A DNA stretch of 56,390 bases from Candidatus Uhrbacteria bacterium (GTDB lineage Bacteria > Patescibacteriota > Patescibacteriia > GWA2-47-26), in contig JACPJN010000005.1 in the NCBI GenBank assembly GCA_016187515.1, positions 1 to 56,390 on the forward strand, written 5' to 3'. Both the position numbers and the translations under genes were made by a program. Positions 33,733 to 41,866 of the stretch are shown here, piece after piece (position 1 is the first letter of the stretch; every line of letters begins with the position of its first letter). The notes under the pieces are model-generated. The model did no database searches. It had not been told where the DNA came from and saw only the letters and a program-made list of their open reading frames with translations.

Positions 33733-36024
33733 ATGTCCGACACGGATGATACCTTGTTTCATCGGGACTTTGAGGGTAAAGAAGGCCGCCAGTTGGACGC
33801 GATCGAGGAGGCGCGTGCGGTACTTCCTTTTAACCGAAACGACGAGCTTGACAAATACTTCGCCGCGTTCAAGCGGTATCCGAAGTTCCCGAATCGGGAA
33901 GCGTTTTTGGAAGCGCACACGCGCTTTCGCGCCGGCGCAACCGAGGAAGAACGCTTGGCGGCGCGCGACGAAATCGTGTATCGCAACGCGCGGCTGGTGT
34001 TTTCGGTGGCCTACCCCATGTCAGGTCGCGGCCTTGGGCTTTTGGACATGCTCCAAGAAGGAGCAATTGGACTCATGACCGCGCTTGAGAAGTACCAGGT
34101 CGAGCTGGGCTACGCGTTTTCGACCTACGCCACGCACTGGATTCGGCAGGCAATCAGCCGGGCGATCACCGAGCTCAACGAAAGGCGTCCGTACCGAATC
34201 CCGGTGCATGTCGCGGATAAGATGTGGCCGGTACAGCAGATCATTGAGAAGCATGTGCTTGAACAGGGTCAGTGGCCCAAGCCCAAAGAGGTGCTGGAGG
34301 AGCTGCAGCGCAGTGACAGTATCACTGACCGTCAGACCACGCTTGGGCAAGTTGTGGCGTGCATGCGCATCTTGCTCGAGGGGTATGTGTCGCTCGATCA
34401 GTCCGTCGGTGAGTACCAAGACGACGGCGATTTACCTACTCTCGGGACCATCGTAGAAGACGAACGCGTGGACACCGAATCCGTGGTAGAAGCGCGGCGC
34501 ATGCTTCACGAGTACGAGCAAGCGTTGGCCCGCATCGAGGCCGAGGTGGACAAGCTTGATCCGCGCAGTGCCATGGTCATCCGACTGCGCTTCGGTTTTG
34601 GCGAGTTTGACTCCATGACACTCCAAGAAGTGTCCGAGCGCTACGAGATTACTCGCGAACGCATCCGGCAGATTGAGGTCAAGGCGCTTGGTCAGCTGGG
34701 AGAGATACTCAGCGTCACCGGCGAGGAAATCAGCCAGATCATCGCGGCAGTGACCGAGCTTCGAAACATCACGGGTGCAGAGCCGGCAGAGCGGGCGGCG
34801 GAAACTGCGCCGGAGAAGAATGCTTCGGTCGTTGCGTCGCTTGATCATTTGTTCGGCTTGCTCTGCGAACATGTCATGCTCACCCCCGCAGGATTGCGGA
34901 TCGTGAAGGCGCCGCTTGCCACGCTTCAAGTGCGCGGGCGGCTGATCTATGGCGAGGCGTGCGCTGCGCTCGGCGAACTCCAGACGCGCGGGTTGATCGA
35001 GGGAGTTGCGCCTTGGGTGATGATCAAGATCATTCCCGAGGTGGCAATTCCGGAGTACCGTCACGGCGCCGGTCAGATGGGCAAGAGGGACGTGGAAGAA
35101 GATGACGAGGAAGTGGAAGATGCGGCTGACGAGGGCGCTGATGGAATTGTTCCCTCACCCCAACCCCCTCCCACCGGGCTCGCGGAGCGATCCAAGGGAG
35201 AGGGGGTCTGTGTACCGGTGGTGGTTGCGCCGAGGGTGGCGGGTTCGCCAGAAGCGAAGCCGCGCGGACGACCGCCGGCTAGTCAGTCCGGGATTCAGCA
35301 TTTCCCGGCGCACAAGGGTCCGCAAAAGCGTCGCGCGGGTGTCATCCTCGATCGGCTGACCTATGCCGAGGTGTACGAGGTGCTTACCTCGCGGGCGAGC
35401 GCAGTGTCTGGCGAACGGGTGGTGCGTGGCGCAGCGCCCATCCTCGAGACCTGGTTCAAGATCTGGACGCAAGACGCGACCCGGGTCTTGGAAAAGCTCG
35501 CGGAACAAGGGTACATCACTGCGCGCGACGGTTTCCGAGTAATCGTACTTCATTACGATCGTCTGGACCGGCAGGAGCTGATGTTCGGGGTTGGAGTTGT
35601 TTCCGCACCCGCTCCGACTGCGGTCGGAGCACCCTCTCCTGTCGGGAGAGGGGAACGTCGCGCGGTATTTTATGTGCCGCCAAGCGGGGCACAAGACCCC
35701 GTGCTTCGGGTGATTCCGGGCGGTGAGGCGTCTCCGCGCAAGGAGGCCGCGGTGCGTGCTCCTGCGCCTCTGGCCACGCAGCAGGCGCGAGGACCCCGCC
35801 ACGATGTGCTCGATACGGCGGTCCGCTGGATCGAGCAGCAGCTTCCGCACCTGCGGGCTTCGCTTGGCGAGGCGCACGAGCGGCTGGTCAAGCTTGAGGT
35901 GGCGTGTATCACCTTGAGAAAGGCGCGCGACGGCCATCAGCAGACGGCCTCCGCGGTGGAAGGCGCGATTGCCGAAATGGAGTCGGCAATGCAAGAGTTC
36001 TTTACTTTGCTTCGGCAGGGCTAG
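33733..36024 (+). CDS. Sigma-70 family protein with ~430-aa C-terminal extension
   Basis: ATG 33733 follows GAAAGGAA. Residues ~75-150 are sigma region 2 (NARLVFSVAYPMSGRG, LDMLQEGAIGLMTALEKY, FSTYATHWIRQAISRAI). Region 3 follows, and region 4 is at ~270-330 (SAMVIRLRFGFGEFDSMTLQ, YEITRERIRQIEVKALGQL). This resembles RpoD/SigA, but instead of ending there the chain continues for about 430 residues. The tail has two wHTH-like modules (~375-435 and ~535-610) and a C-terminal coiled coil (~690-763). Linkers rich in Pro, Glu or Asp contain two palindromic repeats. The tail is unlike any sigma factor I know. It could bind DNA or helicases encoded downstream. GC is high. Confidence 0.82.
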   Translation: MSDTDDTLFHRDFEGKEGRQLDAIEEARAVLPFNRNDELDKYFAAFKRYPKFPNREAFLEAHTRFRAGATEEERLAARDEIVYRNARLVFSVAYPMSGRGLGLLDMLQEGAIGLMTALEKYQVELGYAFSTYATHWIRQAISRAITELNERRPYRIPVHVADKMWPVQQIIEKHVLEQGQWPKPKEVLEELQRSDSITDRQTTLGQVVACMRILLEGYVSLDQSVGEYQDDGDLPTLGTIVEDERVDTESVVEARRMLHEYEQALARIEAEVDKLDPRSAMVIRLRFGFGEFDSMTLQEVSERYEITRERIRQIEVKALGQLGEILSVTGEEISQIIAAVTELRNITGAEPAERAAETAPEKNASVVASLDHLFGLLCEHVMLTPAGLRIVKAPLATLQVRGRLIYGEACAALGELQTRGLIEGVAPWVMIKIIPEVAIPEYRHGAGQMGKRDVEEDDEEVEDAADEGADGIVPSPQPPPTGLAERSKGEGVCVPVVVAPRVAGSPEAKPRGRPPASQSGIQHFPAHKGPQKRRAGVILDRLTYAEVYEVLTSRASAVSGERVVRGAAPILETWFKIWTQDATRVLEKLAEQGYITARDGFRVIVLHYDRLDRQELMFGVGVVSAPAPTAVGAPSPVGRGERRAVFYVPPSGAQDPVLRVIPGGEASPRKEAAVRAPAPLATQQARGPRHDVLDTAVRWIEQQLPHLRASLGEAHERLVKLEVACITLRKARDGHQQTASAVEGAIAEMESAMQEFFTLLRQG
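35150..35207 (+). repeat. In-frame palindromic element in sigma tail (1)
   Basis: CCCTCACCCCAACCCCCTCC is closed by CCAAGGGAGAGGGG with an inner CGGGCTCG/CGGAGCG stem. It is read as PSPQPPPTGLAERSKGEG. Confidence 0.75.
35606..35655 (+). repeat. In-frame palindromic element in sigma tail (2)
   Basis: GCTCCGAC/GTCGGAGC and CCCTCTCC/GGAGAGGG hairpins are adjacent and read as APTAVGAPSPVGRGE. Confidence 0.75.
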
Positions 36025-36039
36025 GGTAAGTGAAACCCT

Positions 36040-36078
36040 GGGGCGGCGGTTCTTCGCGAACCGACCGCCCCTTTTTTA
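36040..36078 (+). terminator. Strong Rho-independent terminator
   Basis: GGGGCGG-CGGTT pairs with AACCG-CCGCCCC around a TTCGCG loop, followed by six T residues. Confidence 0.92.
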
Positions 36079-36107
36079 TTGACGAGATGCCACGGATGTT
36101 ATATGGT
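36079..36107 (+). promoter_or_regulatory. Promoter of the DnaA-C/sigma-4 fusion gene
   Basis: TTGACG (36079-36084), 17 bases, TATGGT (36102-36107), beginning directly after the preceding terminator. Confidence 0.6.
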
Positions 36108-36133
36108 ATGGATGGTTCTTTTAAGGAGAAACC

Positions 36134-37054
36134 ATGGCTCATGAGCACGATCCTGTAGAACAGTTGAGCAGCGTAGTTTCCGCGTTGCGCGCGATTCAAC
36201 CCCGGTCGCCGGCGCCAGGTTCAAAAGATGTGGCACCGGCAATCGTGCCGAAGTGTCCACGCATTACAGAACTGCGTCTTCCCAGCGGGCATCAACCACT
36301 GAAAAAGTTTCAGCGCCGCGCCGCGCCGGATCTGCCCGTGGTAGAGGAAATAGTGAAAGACGGTCACCCGTATGATGTGATCGGGCGTGCGCTTGCCGCT
36401 TATTACGGGGTGGAGGTCATGTTTATCTATGGCTTGACGCGCGAACAACCGTCAGCGCTGGTTCGCCAAATCATGATGTATCTGATCGTGCGCGTGCTGG
36501 AAGTACCCCAGGCGGAGGTTGGACGGGTGTTTGGATATGATCACACCACGATAATGAGTGGATGCAATAAGGTGGCGAAGTTACGGACGCTGGATGCGCG
36601 CCTTGACGAACAATTGACCGCGTTTGGTCAGCAGTTCGCACCCCTGCGGGAAAAGGTTGCGCCATTCCGGAGAGTAGTGAACAGCCCGCTTACGCAAGCC
36701 ATGTACGCGATTGTGCAAACCCACCGCCAAGCCGAATCGCAGGTACAGGCGCAATCCGCGGCTGAACTGGGGCTTACTTCATTTCCCCCGGGAATGTCTC
36801 CATCGCGCCTGCGCTGTTATCACGCAATTGTGATGGCCTTTCATGCGGGGAAGCTGGAGAAAATGGCGGCGATCAGTGCAAATCTTCCCCGAATGCTGAC
36901 CCTGCGTTTTGGGCTGGATCAGCTTGATCGGCCGGTGTACCGCACACTCCAAGAAGTTGCTGACCTGATGAACGTGAGCCGGCAGCGGGCGCTTCAAATT
37001 GAACAGCGCGCGTTCAAACTTTTGGGCATCACGAAAGAGAAATCCGCACCTTGA
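36134..37054 (+). CDS. DnaA domain IV-like / sigma-70 region 4-like fusion protein
   Basis: This 306-aa protein has no AAA+ motor. Residues ~70-160 resemble the DnaA C-terminal DNA-binding domain: a helix (ALVRQIMMYLIVRVLEVPQ), then VGRVFGYDHTTIMSGCNKVAKL, close to the DnaA signature GRDHTTVlhA..Ki (with Tyr for Arg before DHTT). Residues ~250-303 look like sigma region 4: LTLRFGLDQLDRPVYRTLQE, VADLMNVSRQRALQIEQRAF. It may recognise DnaA-box-like DNA and contact RNA polymerase or promoters, but this is inference. ATG 36134 follows AAGGAG. Own promoter and terminator. It sits between the tailed sigma factor and two helicases. Confidence 0.72.
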   Translation: MAHEHDPVEQLSSVVSALRAIQPRSPAPGSKDVAPAIVPKCPRITELRLPSGHQPLKKFQRRAAPDLPVVEEIVKDGHPYDVIGRALAAYYGVEVMFIYGLTREQPSALVRQIMMYLIVRVLEVPQAEVGRVFGYDHTTIMSGCNKVAKLRTLDARLDEQLTAFGQQFAPLREKVAPFRRVVNSPLTQAMYAIVQTHRQAESQVQAQSAAELGLTSFPPGMSPSRLRCYHAIVMAFHAGKLEKMAAISANLPRMLTLRFGLDQLDRPVYRTLQEVADLMNVSRQRALQIEQRAFKLLGITKEKSAP

Positions 37055-37071
37055 GCCGCAGGCCGTTTACC

Positions 37072-37096
37072 GCGCAATGGTCAACGGCTTTTTTCT
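37072..37096 (+). terminator. Rho-independent terminator
   Basis: GCCGTT and AACGGC pair around a 15-base loop and are followed by six T residues. Confidence 0.82.
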
Positions 37097-37113
37097 TTGC
37101 AAATTGCAAGCCC

Positions 37114-37142
37114 TTGACACGCCTGAAAATTGTTGCTACATT
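37114..37142 (+). promoter_or_regulatory. Promoter of helicase 1
   Basis: TTGACA (37114-37119), 17 bases, TACATT (37137-37142). The leader has TGTTCTTTGG (37151-37160) and TGCCCTTTGACAT (37167-37179), both boxA-like, around a GGGCATGGTGCCC hairpin. Confidence 0.8.
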
Positions 37143-37207
37143 AGAGCCAGTGTTCTTTGGGCATGGTGCCCTTTGACATGAGCAAAAACGAGCAGAAGGA
37201 GGACGCC

Positions 37208-39484
37208 ATGACGCACGCGGAAATTCGACGCGCGCTGGCGGAGCGTTTGCGCGCCCTTCTTGGGGCGCATCAGAATCTTCCGATTTCGCTGCGGCCCTAC
37301 CAGTTGGAAACACTTCGCGCCATCCTTTCCTTGCTTGAAGATCCGGAAGGCAGCCGGCGCGGCTATGTGGAACACGCGACCGGTCTGGGCAAGACCGTGC
37401 TGTTTGCGGCGCTGGCCGGGTTCTGTACGGATCTGCGCGTGCTGATTGTGGTGCCGAGCTTGATCCTGGTTGAGCAGACGGCGAGAGCGGCCGTGAAGTT
37501 TACCGGCGGCATGCTGGGCTACTTGGGCAGCAATCCGTCAGTGACGGATGAGCGCGGACAAGTGATTGCGATGCGCGGACACAAATTTTCCAATGTGGTG
37601 GTTACCACGGACGAAAGTTTCGCGCGCAGTCCCCGCCGCATTGCGGAGGAGTTCAATCCGCATTTGATCGTGTTTGACGAGTGCCACTGGGCCTATACCG
37701 GAAAGTCGTCGTGGGCGCTGACTCTTTTCCCGGAGTCGGTGATCATCGGGTTTTCCGCCACGCCGGATTATCTGACCACGACTGCGCGATCCGACTACAC
37801 GCCAGTGGCGCTCGATAACGGCCAGACGCTTTACGCGCCGCCCGCGCGGCTGGCGCAGCACGAGTTTGGCACGCTGATTGATAAGCGCACGGTGCCTTGG
37901 GGCGTGAGTCAAGGATGGCTTGCGCCGCTGGCCTGGAGCCGGGTGGAATTTGATGTCTCGCTTGACGGCCTACCGGTCAATGAGGGCGAGGGCGGCATGG
38001 ATTATCAGGTCAATGCTTTGACCCGGTATATGGAGCAGGAATGGTGGAGGATGATGCGTGCGATACGCCGCGTGTACGGAGAAGGAAGGTACGGACTTGC
38101 GAATCGGCAAGTATTCGCAGTTTGCCCCTCGGTGGTAGCCGCGAATGAGCTTGCTCGCGCAATTTCCGAGCTGGGGGTTTCCTCGGCCTGCATCACCGGG
38201 CATACGCCCGGGCAGGAGCGACATCGGATTCTCCGGGCCTACGCCCGCAATGAAGTACGCCTGCTCACCTCGGTTATGGTTTTGCGGGAAGGATGGGATG
38301 CTCCTAACGCCGAGGTCTGCCTCATGATGCGGCCGACCAAGTCGCGCGTGCTCTATGTGCAGGCCGTCGGGCGCGTACTGCGGCCTTCGCCTGATGGCAA
38401 GGACAAGGTTGCGCTGGTGCTGGACGGGCACTTTAGGGATACCATCTTCCAGCCGCTTTCCGCGCCGGTCTTGTTTGCGCCGGTAGGAAGAACTATGGCT
38501 ATGGGTGAGATTATCCTGCAAGTGAACCAAGGCGCAGCAGGTCCGGCACGGCCGGTTAAATCTCCCTATGTGGTTGACGGCGCGGATACGTACACGGTTG
38601 AACCGATCGCGCTGGAACATCACGCCGGGAAAGACGGGACGTTCGTGGATAACGGCGAAATTTGGGGTTCGGAACGCGGACTGGCCAAGAAGCTGGGAGT
38701 CGACATTCACTATATCCAGACCTGGGTAATCCACAGCAAGGCGCGTACGCGGGTTGCCAAGACCGAGACCGGACAAACCGCAACCTTTTACGCGTTGTCT
38801 GATGTCGTGGCTGCGGCACACACGACGGGCTACCATTCGGATGTGCAGTCCGGAGCGATCGCAGATCGCGCGAAAGCGGCCTTGGCCGAGGTGCGCCAGC
38901 GGTCGGTTGCGGCACTTCCTGCGCCAAAGGCGGTGAAGGAGATTCCTGCGGCTGTGGCACAGCCGGTAGTGATTGAAAAGGTTGTTCCCTCGCCGGTTAC
39001 GCCGAGGGTGTCAGCCCCAGTTCAACTGGAGCTGAAGGCGCCTGTAAGCGGATCGTTGGTCGTGGAAAAGAGGGAAGTGCAACCCGAAGGCGTAGCGCCT
39101 CCGTGGGCAGCAGCCGGATCTGGCTGGGGTCAGGTGATTGAATTCAGACCGCGGCCTGTAAGACCGTCTCCCAAGGCGCGACCAGTGGCGGCGCCAGCGA
39201 CGGTCGTTCCTACCAAAGCCAAACCGCGCAAGAAAACGCGAAAGGCGGAGGCGCAGAGCGATCTCCGCGGGCTTCGCCGCGGATGGATCAGTGCTGCGCA
39301 AAGCGTACTTGGGAAAATCCAGCGCAGGGTTGACCTTCGCACGCAGGACCGCAAGGTTCGCGAGCTTCTGCGTATTGCCAAGGAGCTGGCGCGGCTCGAG
39401 CGTTCCGGTACGCGCAAGGTTCGCAGGAAAAAGCACCATACGCTTCGCGTGAAGAACGCAAAAGCGGCGGGCGAGGATGAGTAA
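37208..39484 (+). CDS. SF2 DNA helicase-like protein 1 (SSL2/type-III-res like) with one tail module
   Basis: The 758-aa protein begins with a helicase core: RPYQLETL (Q-like motif), EHATGLGKTVLFA (motif I, ~57), DECHWAYTG (motif II DEXH, ~157), GFSATPDY (III), VMVLREGWDAPNA (V) and QAVGRVLRPS (VI, ~386). Next comes a domain with DNGEIWGSERGLAKKLGVDI and TATFYALSDVVAA, one copy of a module present three times in helicase 2. A Pro/Val/Lys-rich linker and a basic C-terminus (TRKVRRKKHH) follow. It resembles the helicase part of restriction or XPB-like proteins; no nuclease motif is seen. ATG 37208 follows AAGGAGG. GC-rich. Confidence 0.82.
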   Translation: MTHAEIRRALAERLRALLGAHQNLPISLRPYQLETLRAILSLLEDPEGSRRGYVEHATGLGKTVLFAALAGFCTDLRVLIVVPSLILVEQTARAAVKFTGGMLGYLGSNPSVTDERGQVIAMRGHKFSNVVVTTDESFARSPRRIAEEFNPHLIVFDECHWAYTGKSSWALTLFPESVIIGFSATPDYLTTTARSDYTPVALDNGQTLYAPPARLAQHEFGTLIDKRTVPWGVSQGWLAPLAWSRVEFDVSLDGLPVNEGEGGMDYQVNALTRYMEQEWWRMMRAIRRVYGEGRYGLANRQVFAVCPSVVAANELARAISELGVSSACITGHTPGQERHRILRAYARNEVRLLTSVMVLREGWDAPNAEVCLMMRPTKSRVLYVQAVGRVLRPSPDGKDKVALVLDGHFRDTIFQPLSAPVLFAPVGRTMAMGEIILQVNQGAAGPARPVKSPYVVDGADTYTVEPIALEHHAGKDGTFVDNGEIWGSERGLAKKLGVDIHYIQTWVIHSKARTRVAKTETGQTATFYALSDVVAAAHTTGYHSDVQSGAIADRAKAALAEVRQRSVAALPAPKAVKEIPAAVAQPVVIEKVVPSPVTPRVSAPVQLELKAPVSGSLVVEKREVQPEGVAPPWAAAGSGWGQVIEFRPRPVRPSPKARPVAAPATVVPTKAKPRKKTRKAEAQSDLRGLRRGWISAAQSVLGKIQRRVDLRTQDRKVRELLRIAKELARLERSGTRKVRRKKHHTLRVKNAKAAGEDE

Positions 39485-39520
39485 GGAAACAAACTCATCT
39501 CCGCCCGTTTTTTGTTTTTT
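39468..39520 (+). terminator. Terminator overlapping the helicase 1 stop
   Basis: CGGGCGAGGATGAGT pairs with AACTCATCTCCGCCCG and is followed by TTTTTTGTTTTTT. The stem includes the last codons and stop. Confidence 0.88.
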
Positions 39521-39522
39521 GT

Positions 39523-39547
39523 CTAAAATTTTTTGCAAAAATTTTAG
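39523..39547. repeat. CTAAAATTTTT hairpin
   Basis: CTAAAATTTTT and AAAAATTTTAG are perfect inverses around TGC. AT-only stem directly after the terminator; role unclear. Confidence 0.6.
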
Positions 39548-39627
39548 GTACAAAAACCAATCCGCCGAGCTACAGGTGCCTCGGAGCCGAATGGTATGGG
39601 CGGTGGGCAGAGAGGCGGATATGTCTC

Positions 39628-39656
39628 TTGCAAGCATTGAGTATCTGTGTTAATGT
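39628..39656 (+). promoter_or_regulatory. Promoter of helicase 2
   Basis: TTGCAA (39628-39633), 17 bases, TAATGT (39651-39656). The leader contains AGACCTTTGACAT (39671-39683), a boxA-like element also found before helicase 1. Confidence 0.65.
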
Positions 39657-39713
39657 CTTTGTAGGTCAGAAGACCTTTGACATTCACCAATAAAAAAGAA
39701 AGGAAGGAGAGTC

Positions 39714-41831
39714 ATGCAGCATCCAGATATTCGCCGTGCGCTTGCGGAGCGGCTGCAGGCCCTCCTGGAGTCGCAAGAACGGCTGCCGATCAAACCGCGT
39801 CCGTACCAGTCCGAAACGCTCGGTCGTACCGCGCAGTGGCTTGAAGATTTTGGCGGGACTCGCCGCGGCTATGTTTCCCAAGCCACCGGTTTAGGCAAGA
39901 CCTGGCTTTTCTCGGCCATGGTCAGCCACTGCACCGGCCTGCGAACGCTGATCGTGGTGCCCACCAAGGTTCTGATTGAGCAGACGGCGCGTTTTGTGGT
40001 GCAGTTTACCGGCGGACTCATCGGACATCTTTCCGGTCTCAAGCAGATTCGACGCGCTGACGGAGAGGTGGTCGCCGTGCGCGGCCATGAGCACTCGGAT
40101 GTGGTCATCACCACGGATGAAAGTTTTATCAAGCACGCGGGCAAAATCGCTTCCGAGTTTGGACCGCATCTGATCGTGTGGGACGAATGCCATTGGGGTT
40201 ACACTGCCGAAGCGCAACGGGCGCTGGCGGCGTTCCCCGAGGCGGTCGTGATCGGGTTTTCCGCAACGCCGGACTACCTCGGCACTGCGGCGCGCGGTGG
40301 ATTTGTGCCGGTTACCCTCGACAATCGTCAAGTGCTTTACGGCGATCCGCAGCGGCTCGCGGCAACGCACTTTGGTACTTTGATTGACGAGCGGACGGTG
40401 CGGTGGGGCATTGAGAACCAGTGGCTGGCACCGTTTGCCTGGGGCATGCTGGAGTGCAACATCGCGCTTGACCAACTGCCTACGGCGCTTACCGGTGCGG
40501 GCATGGATTATTCCGAAAACGCGCTTCAAACGCTCATGTCGCGGCACTGGTCAACGATCGTTGAAGTGGTGCGACGCTTGTACGCGGATGCGCAGTACAC
40601 GCTGGCGCAGCGTCAAGTGTTTGCGGTGTGTCCGAGCGTGAAAACCGCGGAAGCGCTCGCCAAGGCAATCCATGAAAGCGGGGTGCGCTCCGCTTGCATC
40701 ACGGCGGCAACTTCGGATACGGAGCGCAATGTGGTTCTGGCTTCTTACGCCACCGGCGAGATCAAGTTTTTGACCTCGGTCATGGTGCTTCGCGAAGGAT
40801 GGGATGCTCCCAACGCCGAAGTGTGCCTTATGCTCCGGCCGACCAAGTCGCGGGTCTTGTACCTGCAGAGCATGGGGCGAGTCCTGCGGCCCGCGGCAAA
40901 TGGCGGACGCAAGGTCGCGCTAGTGGTGGATGCGTTTTCCCAGAGCGAAAAGTTTTCCGCGCTTTCCGCGCCGGTGCTTTTCGGCGAGCCCGGGAAGTCC
41001 GTGCGCGAGCGCGCGATTCTCTTGGGGCCGAAGCTTCCCACTGCGGATGCTCCGGAAGAAACTTCGCCCTATCTGCCCGAAGGAGTGCAACCGCGGCTCG
41101 TGTTCGTACATCCGCTTCAGATCGAGTACTGGGTGGGCAAAGACGACATCCTTGAGTTGGACGGGGAGACATGGGCACTGGCAGGTGTACTTGGAAGATT
41201 GTTTAAGCTTGATCCTAACACGGTTAGGAGTCGCTTAGCTCGAGCACAGGTACGCACCAAGGAGATGAGAGGTGGGCGTAGCCAAATCAACACCTTTTAT
41301 TGCGTTTCTGATGCTCGTCAAGCATGCGCTGACCTGTTGCGCTTTCCGAGAGCCGGGGCGAAGGGTATGTTCCGTGCCGATAGTCGGTTGTGGGCAAGCC
41401 CGCCGGCGCTTTACTCTTGGTTCGGTATCAAAAGAGCGCGGGTGATAGAGGGTCGGATTAAGACGCACAAAATACGGCCTCGGAAAGGACGAGACCGTTC
41501 GGGCAGGGTTGCCGATTTCTATTCTGTGGTTGCGGTGAGGAAGATCTGTGGGGATTTGGTGGAAGCATCGCGGGTGGGCCTGACGCACCACGGCATACTA
41601 AAGGTCCGAGGCATGCTCTGGGTAAGTCGGAGTGGACTCATACCACTCTTGAAGGCAGATGCACACACGATCGCAGCGTATTTGCAATCTCCGATGGTGC
41701 GGCGCCTTCAAGCCAGGAATCGGGCTGGACGTGTAGTGACTGTATATGCTCTTAGGGATGTACGGAAGCTCCGTCATAGTATGCAAAAAGGCACCAGCAG
41801 AGACAAGGTGTCAGTTGAGAAAGAAACTTAG
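39714..41831 (+). CDS. SF2 DNA helicase-like protein 2 with three tail modules
   Basis: The 705-aa paralogue of helicase 1 is collinear through the whole core: RPYQSETL, QATGLGKTWLFS (I, ~57), DECHWGYT (II, ~156), GFSATPDYLG (III), VMVLREGWDAPNA (V), QSMGRVLRPA (VI, ~384). The tail has three consecutive ~75-aa modules, each with a Trp-start strand, a helix pair and a closing R..G...FY...DvR segment: ETWALAGVLGRLF...FYCVSDARQ, RLWASPPALYSWF...FYSVVAVRK, and MLWVSRSGLIPLL...VYALRDVRK. The modules look like winged helices for DNA binding. GC drops toward the last modules, suggesting a different origin for them. ATG 39714 follows GGAAGGAG. Confidence 0.82.
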   Translation: MQHPDIRRALAERLQALLESQERLPIKPRPYQSETLGRTAQWLEDFGGTRRGYVSQATGLGKTWLFSAMVSHCTGLRTLIVVPTKVLIEQTARFVVQFTGGLIGHLSGLKQIRRADGEVVAVRGHEHSDVVITTDESFIKHAGKIASEFGPHLIVWDECHWGYTAEAQRALAAFPEAVVIGFSATPDYLGTAARGGFVPVTLDNRQVLYGDPQRLAATHFGTLIDERTVRWGIENQWLAPFAWGMLECNIALDQLPTALTGAGMDYSENALQTLMSRHWSTIVEVVRRLYADAQYTLAQRQVFAVCPSVKTAEALAKAIHESGVRSACITAATSDTERNVVLASYATGEIKFLTSVMVLREGWDAPNAEVCLMLRPTKSRVLYLQSMGRVLRPAANGGRKVALVVDAFSQSEKFSALSAPVLFGEPGKSVRERAILLGPKLPTADAPEETSPYLPEGVQPRLVFVHPLQIEYWVGKDDILELDGETWALAGVLGRLFKLDPNTVRSRLARAQVRTKEMRGGRSQINTFYCVSDARQACADLLRFPRAGAKGMFRADSRLWASPPALYSWFGIKRARVIEGRIKTHKIRPRKGRDRSGRVADFYSVVAVRKICGDLVEASRVGLTHHGILKVRGMLWVSRSGLIPLLKADAHTIAAYLQSPMVRRLQARNRAGRVVTVYALRDVRKLRHSMQKGTSRDKVSVEKET

Positions 41832-41834
41832 TGC

Positions 41835-41866
41835 CGCGCGACTCTACGGAGTTTCGCGGTTTTTTA
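41835..41866 (+). terminator. Rho-independent terminator
   Basis: CCGCG-GACTC pairs with GAGTT-CGCGG around TACG, followed by six T residues. It also abuts the converging pilus operon's last stop. Confidence 0.88.

Noticed and set aside
37970-38836. 288-aa antisense ORF in helicase 1
   Set aside because: It covers the conserved helicase motifs of the real gene and shows no features of its own.
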